From the NCBI GenBank assembly GCA_003486725.1, contig DNGD01000237.1, positions 1-8,032 of the forward strand: a DNA stretch of 8,032 nt. The letters run 5' to 3'. Under the pieces are notes generated by a model, which saw only the letters and a program-made list of their open reading frames with translations, was not told the origin of the DNA and ran no database searches. How positions within the stretch are numbered: the stretch's first letter is position 1; each line of letters starts with the position of its first letter. The translations under genes were made by a program, and so were the position numbers. Below are positions 1-6,449 of this stretch, piece by piece. This stretch comes from Rhodospirillaceae bacterium (lineage in GTDB: Bacteria > Pseudomonadota > Alphaproteobacteria > UBA9219).

Positions 1-327
1 ATGGTCGATGTCGCACATGCCGACGCTCAGCTCTCCGTTTTCTCGCTTTGCCCGTGCAAGCTCCTCCGTGAGCCTGCCCAGGATGGCGCGGCGGTTTAAA
101 AGTCCCGTCAGCTCGTCCGTCATGGCCAGCGTTTCCAACTGGCGGATGCGTGCTTCCTGCTCCTGTATCAGGCGCTGGGCTTCGCAAAGCTTCTGCCGCG
201 CGGCGTCGATATCGATAATAGAATCGGCCTCGCGTACGGGCAGTTCCGAGGAAAGTGGCGTGGGAAGAAAAGCAAATGGCGCGGCTGTGCGGCTCAATCT
301 TTGACTTGATGGTGTGACAATGCTCAT
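1..327 (-). CDS. GGDEF-domain diguanylate cyclase, N-terminal part (cut by window edge)
   Basis: Reading the minus strand from an ATG at 327 gives 109 residues in an open frame that leaves the window at base 1. Residues 1-40 are a low-complexity leader with no clear signal peptide. Residues 41-68 are a charged, probably coiled-coil stretch. From residue 70 the start of a GGDEF domain is plain: TDELTGLLNRR (70-80), an ElaRAKRENG-like helix, then CDIDH (105-109) with the Asp residues that bind metal in this family. The GGDEF signature itself lies beyond the edge, so catalytic competence cannot be judged. Family role: making cyclic di-GMP from two GTP, usually to control motility and attachment. 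The start is supported by a Shine-Dalgarno AAAGGAC at 343-337. The protein looks cytoplasmic, with no membrane sensor before the domain. A sigma-54-type promoter candidate lies just upstream. Confidence 0.85.
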   Translation of the reverse strand, partial: MSIVTPSSQRLSRTAAPFAFLPTPLSSELPVREADSIIDIDAARQKLCEAQRLIQEQEARIRQLETLAMTDELTGLLNRRAILGRLTEELARAKRENGELSVGMCDIDH

Positions 328-374
328 GGCTTGAATGTCCTTTATGACGCGTGTTTGACTGTCAGGAGTACATA

Positions 375-390
375 AGCAAAAGTGATGCCA
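375..390 (-). promoter_or_regulatory. Candidate sigma-54 (-24/-12) promoter of the GGDEF gene
   Basis: The minus strand reads TGGCATCACTTTTGCT. The GG (389-388) and GC (377-376) dinucleotides are separated by exactly 10 nt, as RpoN promoters require, and TGGCA and TTGCT match the two conserved blocks; only the C and G following TGGCA differ from consensus. The predicted transcription start, about 12 nt downstream, leaves a leader of roughly 37 nt containing the AAAGGAC ribosome binding site before the ATG at 327. Placement and spacing are therefore both right. This is consensus matching by eye; no enhancer-binding activator site was identified. Confidence 0.5.
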
Positions 391-407
391 AGTGGTGGAT
401 AACTCTG

Positions 408-420
408 TAACATATTGACT
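408..420 (-). promoter_or_regulatory. Candidate IHF-binding site upstream of the sigma-54 promoter
   Basis: The minus strand reads AGTCAATATGTTA, one mismatch from the IHF consensus WATCAA-N4-TTR. An A/T-only tract (421-436) lies directly on its 5' side, as in strong IHF sites. It sits about 20-30 bp upstream of the -24 element, where IHF commonly bends DNA to bring an enhancer-bound activator to sigma-54 polymerase. Support is by pattern and position only. The AT richness could also simply reflect the divergent control region shared with the eipB-like gene. Confidence 0.35.
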
Positions 421-571
421 AATATAAATAATAATAGTGATGTGTATTCATATGGATCGGCGTGCCGCCGAAAAACGGGGCTAAACGGGCATTTTTTGCC
501 GTGATGCCTCGCTTTCCCGTTTCCTTTGGCCTTGAAATGCGTGATAGAGTCCACGCCGAAATGATCTGAAA

Positions 572-1498
572 ATGGGCCTTGCGATGTTGATGCGTTTTTT
601 CCTTTTCTGTACCGCTTTGTTGATGGTGTCGCCTTGCTTTGCGCAAGAGCCAGCACAACCACAGCCGCAACCGCTTCCGCAAGAACAAGTTCAACTGCCG
701 GTGCAACAACTCGTGGCTCCACCACAGACGGTGGCCGTTGCGCCGCACACGGCGACTTACAAAATGACTCTCGGTAAAGCCAAAGCAGGAAGCGGCGTCA
801 GCAACGTCACCGGCACGATGATTTTTGATTGGCAGGATGTGTGCGATGGTTGGGCGATCCAGCAGAACATGCAGTTGAGCTTTTTGTACACTGAAGGTGA
901 AGAATCTTCTGTGAGCAGTCCGGCTGTGACATGGGAATCCAAAGACGGAAAAGCCTTCAACTTTCACGTCAAGCGCTTGGTCGGGGAACAGGAAGACGAG
1001 GCGTTTAAGGGCCGCGCGAAGCGCGACGAGAAGGGCGCCGGTCTCGCGCACTACACAACGCCATTGGAAAAGCGGGACATCGAGTTTACCAGCGATGTTG
1101 TTTTTCCGTCTGCTCATACTTTGATGATCATGCAAAAAGCGGCAGCGGGAGAAAAGATGTTCACGCAGCGCGTGTTTGACGGCGCGGATGCGGAAGGTCT
1201 TGTCGACATTAGCGCCTTCATCGGGCCGCGACTGGATGCGCTGGATGACACGGCATTAGCGCCGGAAGTCAGGGGAAATGCGCTGCTGACGCAGCAGGCA
1301 TGGCCCATTCGTCTGGCTTTCTACAAACCGCAAGGTGCGGGCAGTGAGCCGGATTATGAGATGGATTTTGTTCTTCAGTCCAACGGTATTGCGCGATCCA
1401 TCACTATCGACTACGGCGATTTCACGATTACCGGCACACTGGTTAAACTGGAATCTCAACCCGCCCTCAGCTGTGCTGAAGGACAAAAAATCCCATGA
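572..1498 (+). CDS. EipB-like periplasmic envelope-integrity protein (DUF1849)
   Basis: A 308-residue exported protein. Residues 7-24 form a signal peptide (hydrophobic run, then CFA before Q25) for signal peptidase I. Residues 26-52 are an unusual Pro/Gln-rich linker. The DUF1849-like beta-rich domain starts near HTATYKMTL (59-67) and contains TWESKDGKAF. Two lone cysteines of the mature protein lie at opposite ends, Cys91 (DWQDVCDGWA) and Cys301 (near the C terminus). This matches the Brucella EipB layout, in which one disulfide joins the N- and C-terminal strands of a spiral beta fold. EipB contributes to envelope stability; its molecular function is not settled. The start at 572 lacks a good ribosome binding site; ATG at 584 or 590 would also leave an intact signal peptide. 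The stop overlaps the next start by 4 nt (ATGA), so translation is probably coupled to tsaB. Family assignment is from remembered motifs. Confidence 0.75.
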   Translation: MGLAMLMRFFLFCTALLMVSPCFAQEPAQPQPQPLPQEQVQLPVQQLVAPPQTVAVAPHTATYKMTLGKAKAGSGVSNVTGTMIFDWQDVCDGWAIQQNMQLSFLYTEGEESSVSSPAVTWESKDGKAFNFHVKRLVGEQEDEAFKGRAKRDEKGAGLAHYTTPLEKRDIEFTSDVVFPSAHTLMIMQKAAAGEKMFTQRVFDGADAEGLVDISAFIGPRLDALDDTALAPEVRGNALLTQQAWPIRLAFYKPQGAGSEPDYEMDFVLQSNGIARSITIDYGDFTITGTLVKLESQPALSCAEGQKIP

Positions 1499-2139
1499 GA
1501 ATCCTGTCGATTGATTGCGCCAGCGCGAGTTGCGCTGTCGTCGCGTGGGAAGACGGGCAAGTGCGTACCCAACTTATCGAGACGATGGAGCGTGGACAGG
1601 ATGCGCGACTGATGCCGCTGGTTCTGGCCGTGATGGATCAGTCCTCGTGGGGGTTTGATGATCTGGATCGCCTCGCCGTCACGCGCGGGCCGGGCAGTTT
1701 TACCGGCATTCGCATCGGCCTTGCGACAGCGCGGGGGACCGGTTTTACCGCTTCCAAGCCTGTGCTGGGCATCGATCGTTTTGCGATCCATCACGCGCAA
1801 CAAAACAATTCTCCTAAGAACCTTCTCGTTGTTTTGGAATCGCGCCGACAGGAACTCTATGTGCGAGCCTATCCGGCTGGCCTTGATCCTGCCGAGGCAA
1901 CGATGTTGTTGCCGGACGAAATCACGGCGATGCTCGCGCAAGATCCCGCGATGATGATTGCAGGGGATGGAGCGGCAAGCGCTGGCGTGGACGCCTCGCG
2001 CGTTTTGCCTGCCACAGAACCCGAAGCCGTCACGGCGGCCATGCTTGCGGCGCAGGTAGAGGCTGATGATCCTGCTTTCCTGCCACGACCTTATTATCTT
2101 CGTGCGCCGGATGTCACGATAAAGAAGGGCTGCGCGTGA
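1495..2139 (+). CDS. tsaB: tRNA threonylcarbamoyladenosine biosynthesis protein TsaB
   Basis: A 214-residue member of the ASKHA-fold TsaB/YeaZ family. The N terminus MRILSIDCAS is the typical first beta strand and phosphate loop. The family signature GPGSFTGIRIGLATARG is at 65-81. TsaB has lost the metal-binding histidines of its paralogue TsaD and acts as a scaffold: with TsaD and TsaE it transfers the threonylcarbamoyl group made by TsaC onto A37 of ANN-decoding tRNAs (t6A) in the cytoplasm. Length is normal for the family. The gene starts inside the stop of the eipB-like gene and its own TGA overlaps the GTG start of rimI, so the three genes are almost certainly co-translated. tsaB-rimI adjacency is widespread in bacteria and supports both calls. 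Confidence 0.95.
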   Translation: MRILSIDCASASCAVVAWEDGQVRTQLIETMERGQDARLMPLVLAVMDQSSWGFDDLDRLAVTRGPGSFTGIRIGLATARGTGFTASKPVLGIDRFAIHHAQQNNSPKNLLVVLESRRQELYVRAYPAGLDPAEATMLLPDEITAMLAQDPAMMIAGDGAASAGVDASRVLPATEPEAVTAAMLAAQVEADDPAFLPRPYYLRAPDVTIKKGCA

Positions 2140-2579
2140 CAACCTTGCGCCCCTTGGCCTTAGCCGACAGCAAGGTTCTTGCTGCGCTGGATGCGCTCTG
2201 CTTCGGCGATGAAGCGTGGAGCGAGGATCAAATTGTCGGCAGTCTTTCTTTGCCTACCACGGTCGGAATTGGAGGCCTTGAGAGCGGTACGATTATCGGC
2301 TTTTATTTGATCCAACAAACGGAAGAAGAGACCGAGATTCTCACTCTTGGCGTACACCCTGCGCATCAGCGAAAAGGGATCGGCGAGCAGATGCTTGCTG
2401 ATATTATAGCTAGACAAAGACAGGGCACGATATTTTTGGACGTGGCAGCGGATAATCTGGCTGCGCGGAAACTTTACGAAAACGCGGGTTTTAAGCCCTT
2501 TGCGATCCGTCCCCGCTATTACCGCCGTGCGGGGTGCTGGGTGGATGCAATTAATTATCGTTATAATGCAAATAATTAG
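2136..2579 (+). CDS. rimI: Ribosomal-protein-alanine N-acetyltransferase RimI
   Basis: A 147-residue single-domain GNAT acetyltransferase. The acetyl-CoA pyrophosphate loop is VHPAHQRKGIG (73-83), followed by LDVAADNLAARKLYENAGF (101-119) and the C-terminal RYYRRAGCWVDAI, the RimI-type ending. RimI acetylates the N-terminal alanine of ribosomal protein S18 in enterobacteria; the target here is inferred. Start is GTG at 2136, overlapping the tsaB stop, with AAGAAGGG just upstream (2122-2129). Tyr114 aligns with the catalytic acid Tyr115 of enterobacterial RimI, but the general-base Glu103 position (LEVR in E. coli) is Asp102 here (LDVA). Other GNAT N-acetyltransferases cannot be wholly excluded, but the location after tsaB makes RimI the best reading. 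Confidence 0.88.
   Translation: MTTLRPLALADSKVLAALDALCFGDEAWSEDQIVGSLSLPTTVGIGGLESGTIIGFYLIQQTEEETEILTLGVHPAHQRKGIGEQMLADIIARQRQGTIFLDVAADNLAARKLYENAGFKPFAIRPRYYRRAGCWVDAINYRYNANN
2562..2567 (+). promoter_or_regulatory. Possible -10 box (TATAAT) ahead of accA
   Basis: A perfect TATAAT lies in the last codons of rimI, about 90 nt before the accA start, in a locally AT-rich stretch. No convincing -35 hexamer stands 16-18 nt upstream, so it is only a weak candidate. accA needs some promoter of its own if it is not read through from rimI across the 77-nt gap. Confidence 0.2.
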
Positions 2580-2656
2580 AGGACTTTTCTAGCGTTTGCT
2601 TTTAAAAGGGCTGCCGTGGTACTTCTATCCCCTTAGGACACAACAAGGTTAAGACG

Positions 2657-3610
2657 ATGCAGGTTCTGGAATTTGAAAAGCCCGTTGCGGAACTCGAAGC
2701 GAAGATTGAAGAGCTTCGCCACCTTTCGGACGACGGCAGTGTAAATATCGCCGATGAAGTTGCGCGCTTGCAAAGCAAGGTCGAAAAGCAGCTGCGTGGT
2801 ATCTATGGAAAACTGACGCCCGCACAAAAAGTGCAAGTGGCGCGCCATCCCGATCGCCCCCATTGTCTTGATTATGTGCGCGAGATCGTCACGGACTTTA
2901 CCCCGCTGGCAGGCGACCGCGCTTTTGCCGAGGATCAGGCGATCATCGGCGGGCTTGGCCGCATTGGCGGCCAGCCTTGCGTGATTATCGGGCAGGAACG
3001 CGGGCATGATACGGACAGCCGTATCCGCCACAATTTCGGCATGGCGAAACCCGAAGGTTATCGCAAGGCGCAGCGCTTGATGAATCTGGCAGCGCGTTTC
3101 CATCTGCCGATTGTGACTTTTGTGGATACGGCGGGCGCGTTCCCCGGCGTTGACGCCGAAGCGCGTGGACAGGCTGAGGCTATCGCACGCTCCATTGAAG
3201 TGTGTTTGAGCGTTGAGGTGCCGTTGATTGCCGTTGTGATCGGTGAAGGCGGATCGGGCGGCGCGATCGCGATTGCCGCAGGTGACCGCGTTTTGATGCT
3301 GGAGCACGCGATCTATTCCGTGATATCGCCTGAAGGGTGCGCGTCCATCTTGTGGCGCAGCCGTGATCAGGCGGGCGAAGCGGCGGCGGCCTTGCGTTTA
3401 ACGGCGCAGGATTTGCATCAATTGGGCGTCATTGATGCGATTATTCCCGAGCCCTTGGGCGGCGCGCATCGCCAGCCGCAAGATGTTTTTGAAAATGTTC
3501 GGAAGGCTCTGGCGCATGAAATCAGCCAGTTGATGGGCGTCAGCGGTCACACGCTCTTGGATCGCCGTCACGCGAAATTTCTTTCGATGGGTAAAAAGGG
3601 ATTGTCGTAA
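2657..3610 (+). CDS. accA: Acetyl-CoA carboxylase carboxyltransferase subunit alpha
   Basis: A 317-residue protein, the usual AccA length. The N terminus VLEFEKPVAELEAKIEEL (3-20) is the typical AccA helical opening. The crotonase-fold core contains DTAGAFPGVDAEARGQ (157-172), the glycine-rich oxyanion loop GEGGSGGAIAI (196-206) and SPEGCASILWR (224-234). With AccD it forms the carboxyltransferase that moves CO2 from biotin-BCCP to acetyl-CoA, giving malonyl-CoA for fatty acid synthesis. The zinc-finger subunit AccD is not in this window, which is normal. ATG at 2657 has AAGG 9 nt upstream (2645-2648). The stop codon sits in the loop of a hairpin shared with the convergent LOG gene. Confidence 0.97.
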   Translation: MQVLEFEKPVAELEAKIEELRHLSDDGSVNIADEVARLQSKVEKQLRGIYGKLTPAQKVQVARHPDRPHCLDYVREIVTDFTPLAGDRAFAEDQAIIGGLGRIGGQPCVIIGQERGHDTDSRIRHNFGMAKPEGYRKAQRLMNLAARFHLPIVTFVDTAGAFPGVDAEARGQAEAIARSIEVCLSVEVPLIAVVIGEGGSGGAIAIAAGDRVLMLEHAIYSVISPEGCASILWRSRDQAGEAAAALRLTAQDLHQLGVIDAIIPEPLGGAHRQPQDVFENVRKALAHEISQLMGVSGHTLLDRRHAKFLSMGKKGLS

Positions 3611-3621
3611 GACAACCCTTT
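3593..3621. terminator. Bidirectional terminator shared by accA and the LOG gene
   Basis: AAAGGG (3595-3600), a one-base A bulge, TTGTC (3602-3606), loop GTAA, GACAA (3611-3615) and CCCTTT (3616-3621) form an 11-bp stem with a single bulge. On the minus strand it is followed by a five-T run, giving a good intrinsic terminator for the LOG gene; on the plus strand it ends CCCTTTATT, a weaker one for accA. The accA TAA forms part of the loop and the LOG TAA begins at the foot of the stem, so the convergent genes are separated by only 9 bp. Confidence 0.75.
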
Positions 3622-4204
3622 ATTGTCCCCACTTTTCCTCAAGCGTGTGGGGGAGAGGAGGCGCTGCATTCAACGCAGCAAACATGTCCTCAATCGAGCC
3701 TGCAGACGCGAAAAGATCGTGGTTATCAGCAGGCGCGAACTTATTGCCAATGATATGCTCGATCAATTGAAACGCTGGATTCCAGAAGCCGTGCACGTTG
3801 AAGAACACAACAGGCTTGGCGTGAAGGCCCAGTTGCTTCCACGTCAGGATTTCGAAAACTTCGTCCAGCGTGCCAAACCCGCCCGGCAGGACGACAAACG
3901 CATCCGCCTTTTCAGCCATCAGATTCTTGCGCGTGTGCATATCGTCCACGACGATCAGTTCGGTTAGACCGGTATGCTGCATTTCGTGGGCGCGGATATG
4001 TTCGGGAATGATGCCTGTTACGGTTCCGCCCCCTGCCAACACGGCATCGGACACGAGCCCCATGAGGCCGACGTGTCCGCCGCCATAAACGAGGTGTATT
4101 TTTTTCTCGGCTAAAGCGGTGCCAACGGCGAGCGCAGCTTCTTTATAAACGCCATCGACGCGATTTGATGAGCCGCAATAAACGCAAACAGATTGTATCG
4201 TCAA
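3620..4204 (-). CDS. LOG-family (Lonely Guy, TIGR00730-type) nucleotide phosphoribohydrolase
   Basis: A 194-residue Rossmann-type protein with the full LOG signature. The N-terminal strand is SVCVYCGSS (5-13), GGGHVGLMG (41-49) is the nucleotide-binding loop, MHTRK (89-93) gives the conserved Arg-Lys pair, and PGGFGTLDE (107-115) is the catalytic PGGxGTxxE motif with its Glu. Characterised members cleave cytokinin riboside 5'-monophosphates, or more generally AMP-like nucleotides, to a free base and ribose 5-phosphate. In bacteria not associated with plants the natural substrate is often unknown. The start is TTG at 4204, preceded by AGGG about 9 nt upstream; the next Met lies after the essential first strand, so TTG is preferred. 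It converges on accA and may be co-transcribed with the unrecognised gene upstream (71-nt gap). Confidence 0.9.
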   Translation of the reverse strand: MTIQSVCVYCGSSNRVDGVYKEAALAVGTALAEKKIHLVYGGGHVGLMGLVSDAVLAGGGTVTGIIPEHIRAHEMQHTGLTELIVVDDMHTRKNLMAEKADAFVVLPGGFGTLDEVFEILTWKQLGLHAKPVVFFNVHGFWNPAFQLIEHIIGNKFAPADNHDLFASAGSIEDMFAALNAAPPLPHTLEEKWGQ

Positions 4205-4237
4205 GGTCTTGCCCTAATATGTGGTTTTGAACACAGC

Positions 4238-4243
4238 AGTATA
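4238..4243 (-). promoter_or_regulatory. Possible -10 box ahead of the LOG gene
   Basis: The minus strand reads TATACT (5 of 6 to TATAAT), placed so that transcription would start about 25 nt before the TTG start at 4204. No good -35 hexamer is seen at standard spacing, so this is a weak candidate. If real, the LOG gene could be transcribed independently of its upstream neighbour. Confidence 0.25.
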
Positions 4244-4275
4244 GCCACCCATTCCTTAACAGCTCGTAACCGAAT

Positions 4276-4845
4276 TCACAAATATTCGCCGATTAGGTTG
4301 ATAAAAGGCCGTGATTCTTGCAAGAATTCAGTCAAAGGCGGGAACAAATAGACGGGAGTGGGCGGGTTGGGGATCGTATATACACCAGCCACGATGATCT
4401 TCATCTCTTGATCAATGCCGAATTTTACGTGAGGCAAATGGCGTGTGCTCTCGAGAATCGTAATCATGCTATTGCGCTGTGGAACGGAGGTCACGGAATA
4501 GGGCAGATAGCCAAGCGTCCCCCAAATCGTTAATTGGGCGGTTGCCCCGTTTGGTTCATGACGGGCTTGAAAAGGGATGCCATCAACTTCAAATGCCAAA
4601 TTGCTGACGTGCGGCACCATGATTTGGCGCACAAATTGATCCGTGTCTGAAATCAGGGAAATGCATCGCTTGCCATGCTGGTCATTCGCGTCGGCCATAG
4701 AGGTCAGGATGCCAAGAGAGGCCATAGGTCTCCCATATTGGGATGATGACGTGGACATGGGACAAAACATAAAAAAAGAGGGGCAGGCGAGTCTAGCCGC
4801 CCCACCATAAGCATGGAACTTTAACAGGTCTTTAAAATCGGCCAA
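4276..4845 (-). CDS. Unrecognised hypothetical protein, 189 residues
   Basis: I do not recognise a family. The frame is open for 189 codons from a TTG at 4845 that has AAAGG six nt upstream, a sound ribosome binding site. Internal ATG codons at residues 26, 30 and 41 are alternative starts. There is no convincing signal peptide; residues 15-30 are mildly hydrophobic with two Cys. The C-terminal half (about 105-189) has alternating hydrophobic stretches and is rich in Pro (IPNPPTPVYLFPPL), suggesting a small beta-rich soluble domain. The composition is more AT-rich than the flanking genes. It is divergent from psd and lies upstream of the LOG gene on the same strand. No competing strand or frame has family-like content, so I treat it as a real but lineage-restricted gene; function unknown. 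Confidence 0.55.
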   Translation of the reverse strand: MADFKDLLKFHAYGGAARLACPSFFMFCPMSTSSSQYGRPMASLGILTSMADANDQHGKRCISLISDTDQFVRQIMVPHVSNLAFEVDGIPFQARHEPNGATAQLTIWGTLGYLPYSVTSVPQRNSMITILESTRHLPHVKFGIDQEMKIIVAGVYTIPNPPTPVYLFPPLTEFLQESRPFINLIGEYL

Positions 4846-4865
4846 TTTTGACCTTTAAAAACGGT

Positions 4866-4894
4866 GATATTTTGCCTCTTTCCATCCTTTTCAA
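4866..4894 (-). promoter_or_regulatory. Candidate promoter of the hypothetical gene
   Basis: The minus strand has TTGAAA (4894-4889, 5 of 6 to the -35 consensus), a 17-nt spacer, and AATATC (4871-4866, 3 of 6 to the -10). Transcription would begin near the AAAGG ribosome binding site, leaving a very short leader. The -10 is poor, so confidence is low. Confidence 0.25.
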
Positions 4895-4949
4895 AAGCCA
4901 GCGGTTCGGGTAGCGTATGGCGAGTAATCTCAACAAGGCGAAGGCTGAT

Positions 4950-5654
4950 ATGAACAACAACGGACTCCTTTCTTATATCCATCCCGCAGGATGGCCTTTT
5001 ATTGGTATTGCGGCCTTGGTTGCCGTTTTTCTAACCCTTTTCGGCGGTGTGGCCCTGATGTTCGGCCTCATTATCCTTGGCTGGGTTATCTATTTCTTCC
5101 GTGACCCCAAGCGCGTCACGCCCGTTCGTCCCGGCCTGATTGTCAGCCCTGCAGACGGTCGTGTGTGCCAGATTATGGACGTCGTGCCAGAGCCGGTGTT
5201 AGGACTGGGCGAAGAGACGCGGACGCGAATCAGCATCTTTTTGAACGTGTTCGACGTTCACATCAACCGCTCGCCCGCTGATGGCACGGTGTCGAAAATC
5301 AGTTATCGCGCGGGAAAATTCGTGAATGCTTCGCTGGATAAAGCCAGCGTCGATAACGAGCGCAACGCGCTGGCGATCACGATGAGCGGCGATCATCCCT
5401 ATGCGGGGCAAACGATTGGCGTAGTCCAGATTGCGGGATTAATTGCGCGCCGTATTCTGTGCTTTGTTGTACCGGATCAAAAGTTGCTGGCTGGCGAGCG
5501 TTTTGGCCTTATCCGTTTTGGAAGTCGGACAGACATTTATCTGCCCAAAGGCATTCAACCGATGGTGATGATCGGGCAGCGCGTTCTGGGCGGTGAGACC
5601 ATCATCGCGGACGCGAGCAGCCAAGAACCACGCCGCGAGGGTGAAGTTAGATAA
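4950..5654 (+). CDS. psd: Phosphatidylserine decarboxylase proenzyme (short, PSD-A type)
   Basis: This enzyme decarboxylates phosphatidylserine to phosphatidylethanolamine at the inner membrane. From ATG 4950 it has 234 residues. A membrane region (about 15-50) follows the family opening HPAGWPF and ends at YFFRDP. Then come SPADGRV, with the likely catalytic Asp, and NVFDVHINRSP, with the conserved His. The self-cleavage site is RFGSRTDIYLP: cleavage between Gly and Ser would give a beta chain and a short alpha chain with an N-terminal pyruvoyl group. The short length and GS site match the archaeal-like PSD type common in Alphaproteobacteria. An upstream ATG at 4917 adds 11 hydrophilic residues but has a weak ribosome binding site. 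ATG 4950 has GAAGG five nt upstream and better matches the family's N terminus. pssA follows 42 nt downstream and supplies the substrate. Confidence 0.93.
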   Translation: MNNNGLLSYIHPAGWPFIGIAALVAVFLTLFGGVALMFGLIILGWVIYFFRDPKRVTPVRPGLIVSPADGRVCQIMDVVPEPVLGLGEETRTRISIFLNVFDVHINRSPADGTVSKISYRAGKFVNASLDKASVDNERNALAITMSGDHPYAGQTIGVVQIAGLIARRILCFVVPDQKLLAGERFGLIRFGSRTDIYLPKGIQPMVMIGQRVLGGETIIADASSQEPRREGEVR

Positions 5655-5696
5655 CCCCTGCGCTGCGACAAGCTCATTCATGAAAGGACGCCTTCA

Positions 5697-6449
5697 ATGA
5701 AAGAATACCCGTTAACGCGTTTGATTCCCAATATGCTGACGATGATCTCTTTGTTTGGTGGTCTGACGGCGGTGCGTTTCGCGTTGCAGGAACGGTGGGA
5801 AGCGGCGGCGCTGGCCATCGTGATCGCTTCTGTGTTTGATGTTCTGGATGGGCGTGTGGCCCGCATGTTGGGCATGACCTCCAAATTCGGTGCCGAGCTT
5901 GACTCGCTGGCTGATTTGACCAGCTTTGGCGTCGCGCCAGCGTTGGTGCTTTATTTGTGGGGTCTGTCTGCTGGTGGCGGCGCGTTTGGCTGGACGGCGG
6001 TATTGGTTTTTGCCGCATGCTCGGCTTTGCGCCTCGCGCGGTTCAATACGATGCTGGAGGATCTCACCGCGCCGAAATGGACAAAGGGTTATTTTACGGG
6101 TGTTCCTGCGCCAGCCGGCGCCGGCCTCGCGTTGCTTCCGCTCTTCCTGTTCAACGAATATGGCGACGTGATGCGCTCCATGCCCGCTTTGCTCTCTCTC
6201 TGGATGATCCTTTCGGGCGCGTTGATGGTTAGCCGTATTCCGACCTTGGCGATGAAAGGGCGGGGCGTTCCCCGCGTTTTTGTCGCGCCGATCATGGCCG
6301 CGGTTTGCTTGATTGTTGCCGGTCTTTTCACCGACACATGGATGACCTTGTCGCTGATGTCGGGCGTTTATTTCCTGATGATCCCCTTTGGCTGGCTGTC
6401 CTATCGCCGCCGCGCACAAAAAGAAAGTAAAGGAACTACACATGCCTAA
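5697..6449 (+). CDS. pssA: CDP-diacylglycerol--serine O-phosphatidyltransferase
   Basis: A 250-residue integral membrane enzyme that joins CDP-diacylglycerol and L-serine to give phosphatidylserine, the substrate of the psd product encoded just upstream. The CDP-alcohol phosphotransferase signature is complete: Asp48, Asp51-Gly52, Ala55-Arg56, Gly65, Asp69 and Asp73, in the spacing D-x2-D-G-x2-A-R-x8-G-x3-D-x3-D. Around it are several hydrophobic helices (near 10-30, 35-50, 80-110, 135-160, 165-180 and 195-235), consistent with the membrane-embedded PssA type and not the soluble E. coli-type enzyme. AAAGGA at 5683-5688 supports the ATG at 5697. The last codons overlap the kdsA start by 8 nt, so kdsA translation is likely coupled. 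Confidence 0.95.
   Translation: MKEYPLTRLIPNMLTMISLFGGLTAVRFALQERWEAAALAIVIASVFDVLDGRVARMLGMTSKFGAELDSLADLTSFGVAPALVLYLWGLSAGGGAFGWTAVLVFAACSALRLARFNTMLEDLTAPKWTKGYFTGVPAPAGAGLALLPLFLFNEYGDVMRSMPALLSLWMILSGALMVSRIPTLAMKGRGVPRVFVAPIMAAVCLIVAGLFTDTWMTLSLMSGVYFLMIPFGWLSYRRRAQKESKGTTHA
6429..6435 (+). promoter_or_regulatory. Shine-Dalgarno that fixes the kdsA start
   Basis: AAAGGAA lies 6 nt before the ATG at 6442, inside the 3' end of pssA. It selects 6442 over the longer in-frame ATG at 6388, which would add 18 residues (Lys/Ala-rich, unlike KdsA) and extend the overlap with pssA to 62 nt. Confidence 0.75.

Noticed and set aside
415..450. TTGACT at 415 as a -35 box for the eipB-like gene
   Set aside because: No acceptable -10 hexamer at 15-19 nt spacing; the AT-rich tract is better explained as an IHF-type control site for the divergent gene.
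485..502. Small inverted repeat ACGGGCA...TGCCGT upstream of the eipB-like gene
   Set aside because: Six pairs with a bulge, no T-run after it and no link to a known regulator; likely chance.
1456..2142. Long minus-strand open frame opposite tsaB (228 codons), and similar ones opposite eipB, accA, pssA and kdsA
   Set aside because: Arg/His-rich shadow translations with no family motifs, lying antisense to clearly recognised genes.
4848..4876. TTGACC at 4848 as a psd promoter
   Set aside because: At 17-nt spacing the -10 position reads TTTGCC, a poor match; no convincing plus-strand promoter was found in the 104 nt before psd.
6388..6441. Longer kdsA start at ATG 6388
   Set aside because: It adds 18 residues unlike KdsA, buries the start deep in pssA, and lacks a ribosome binding site; ATG 6442 has AAAGGAA at good spacing.
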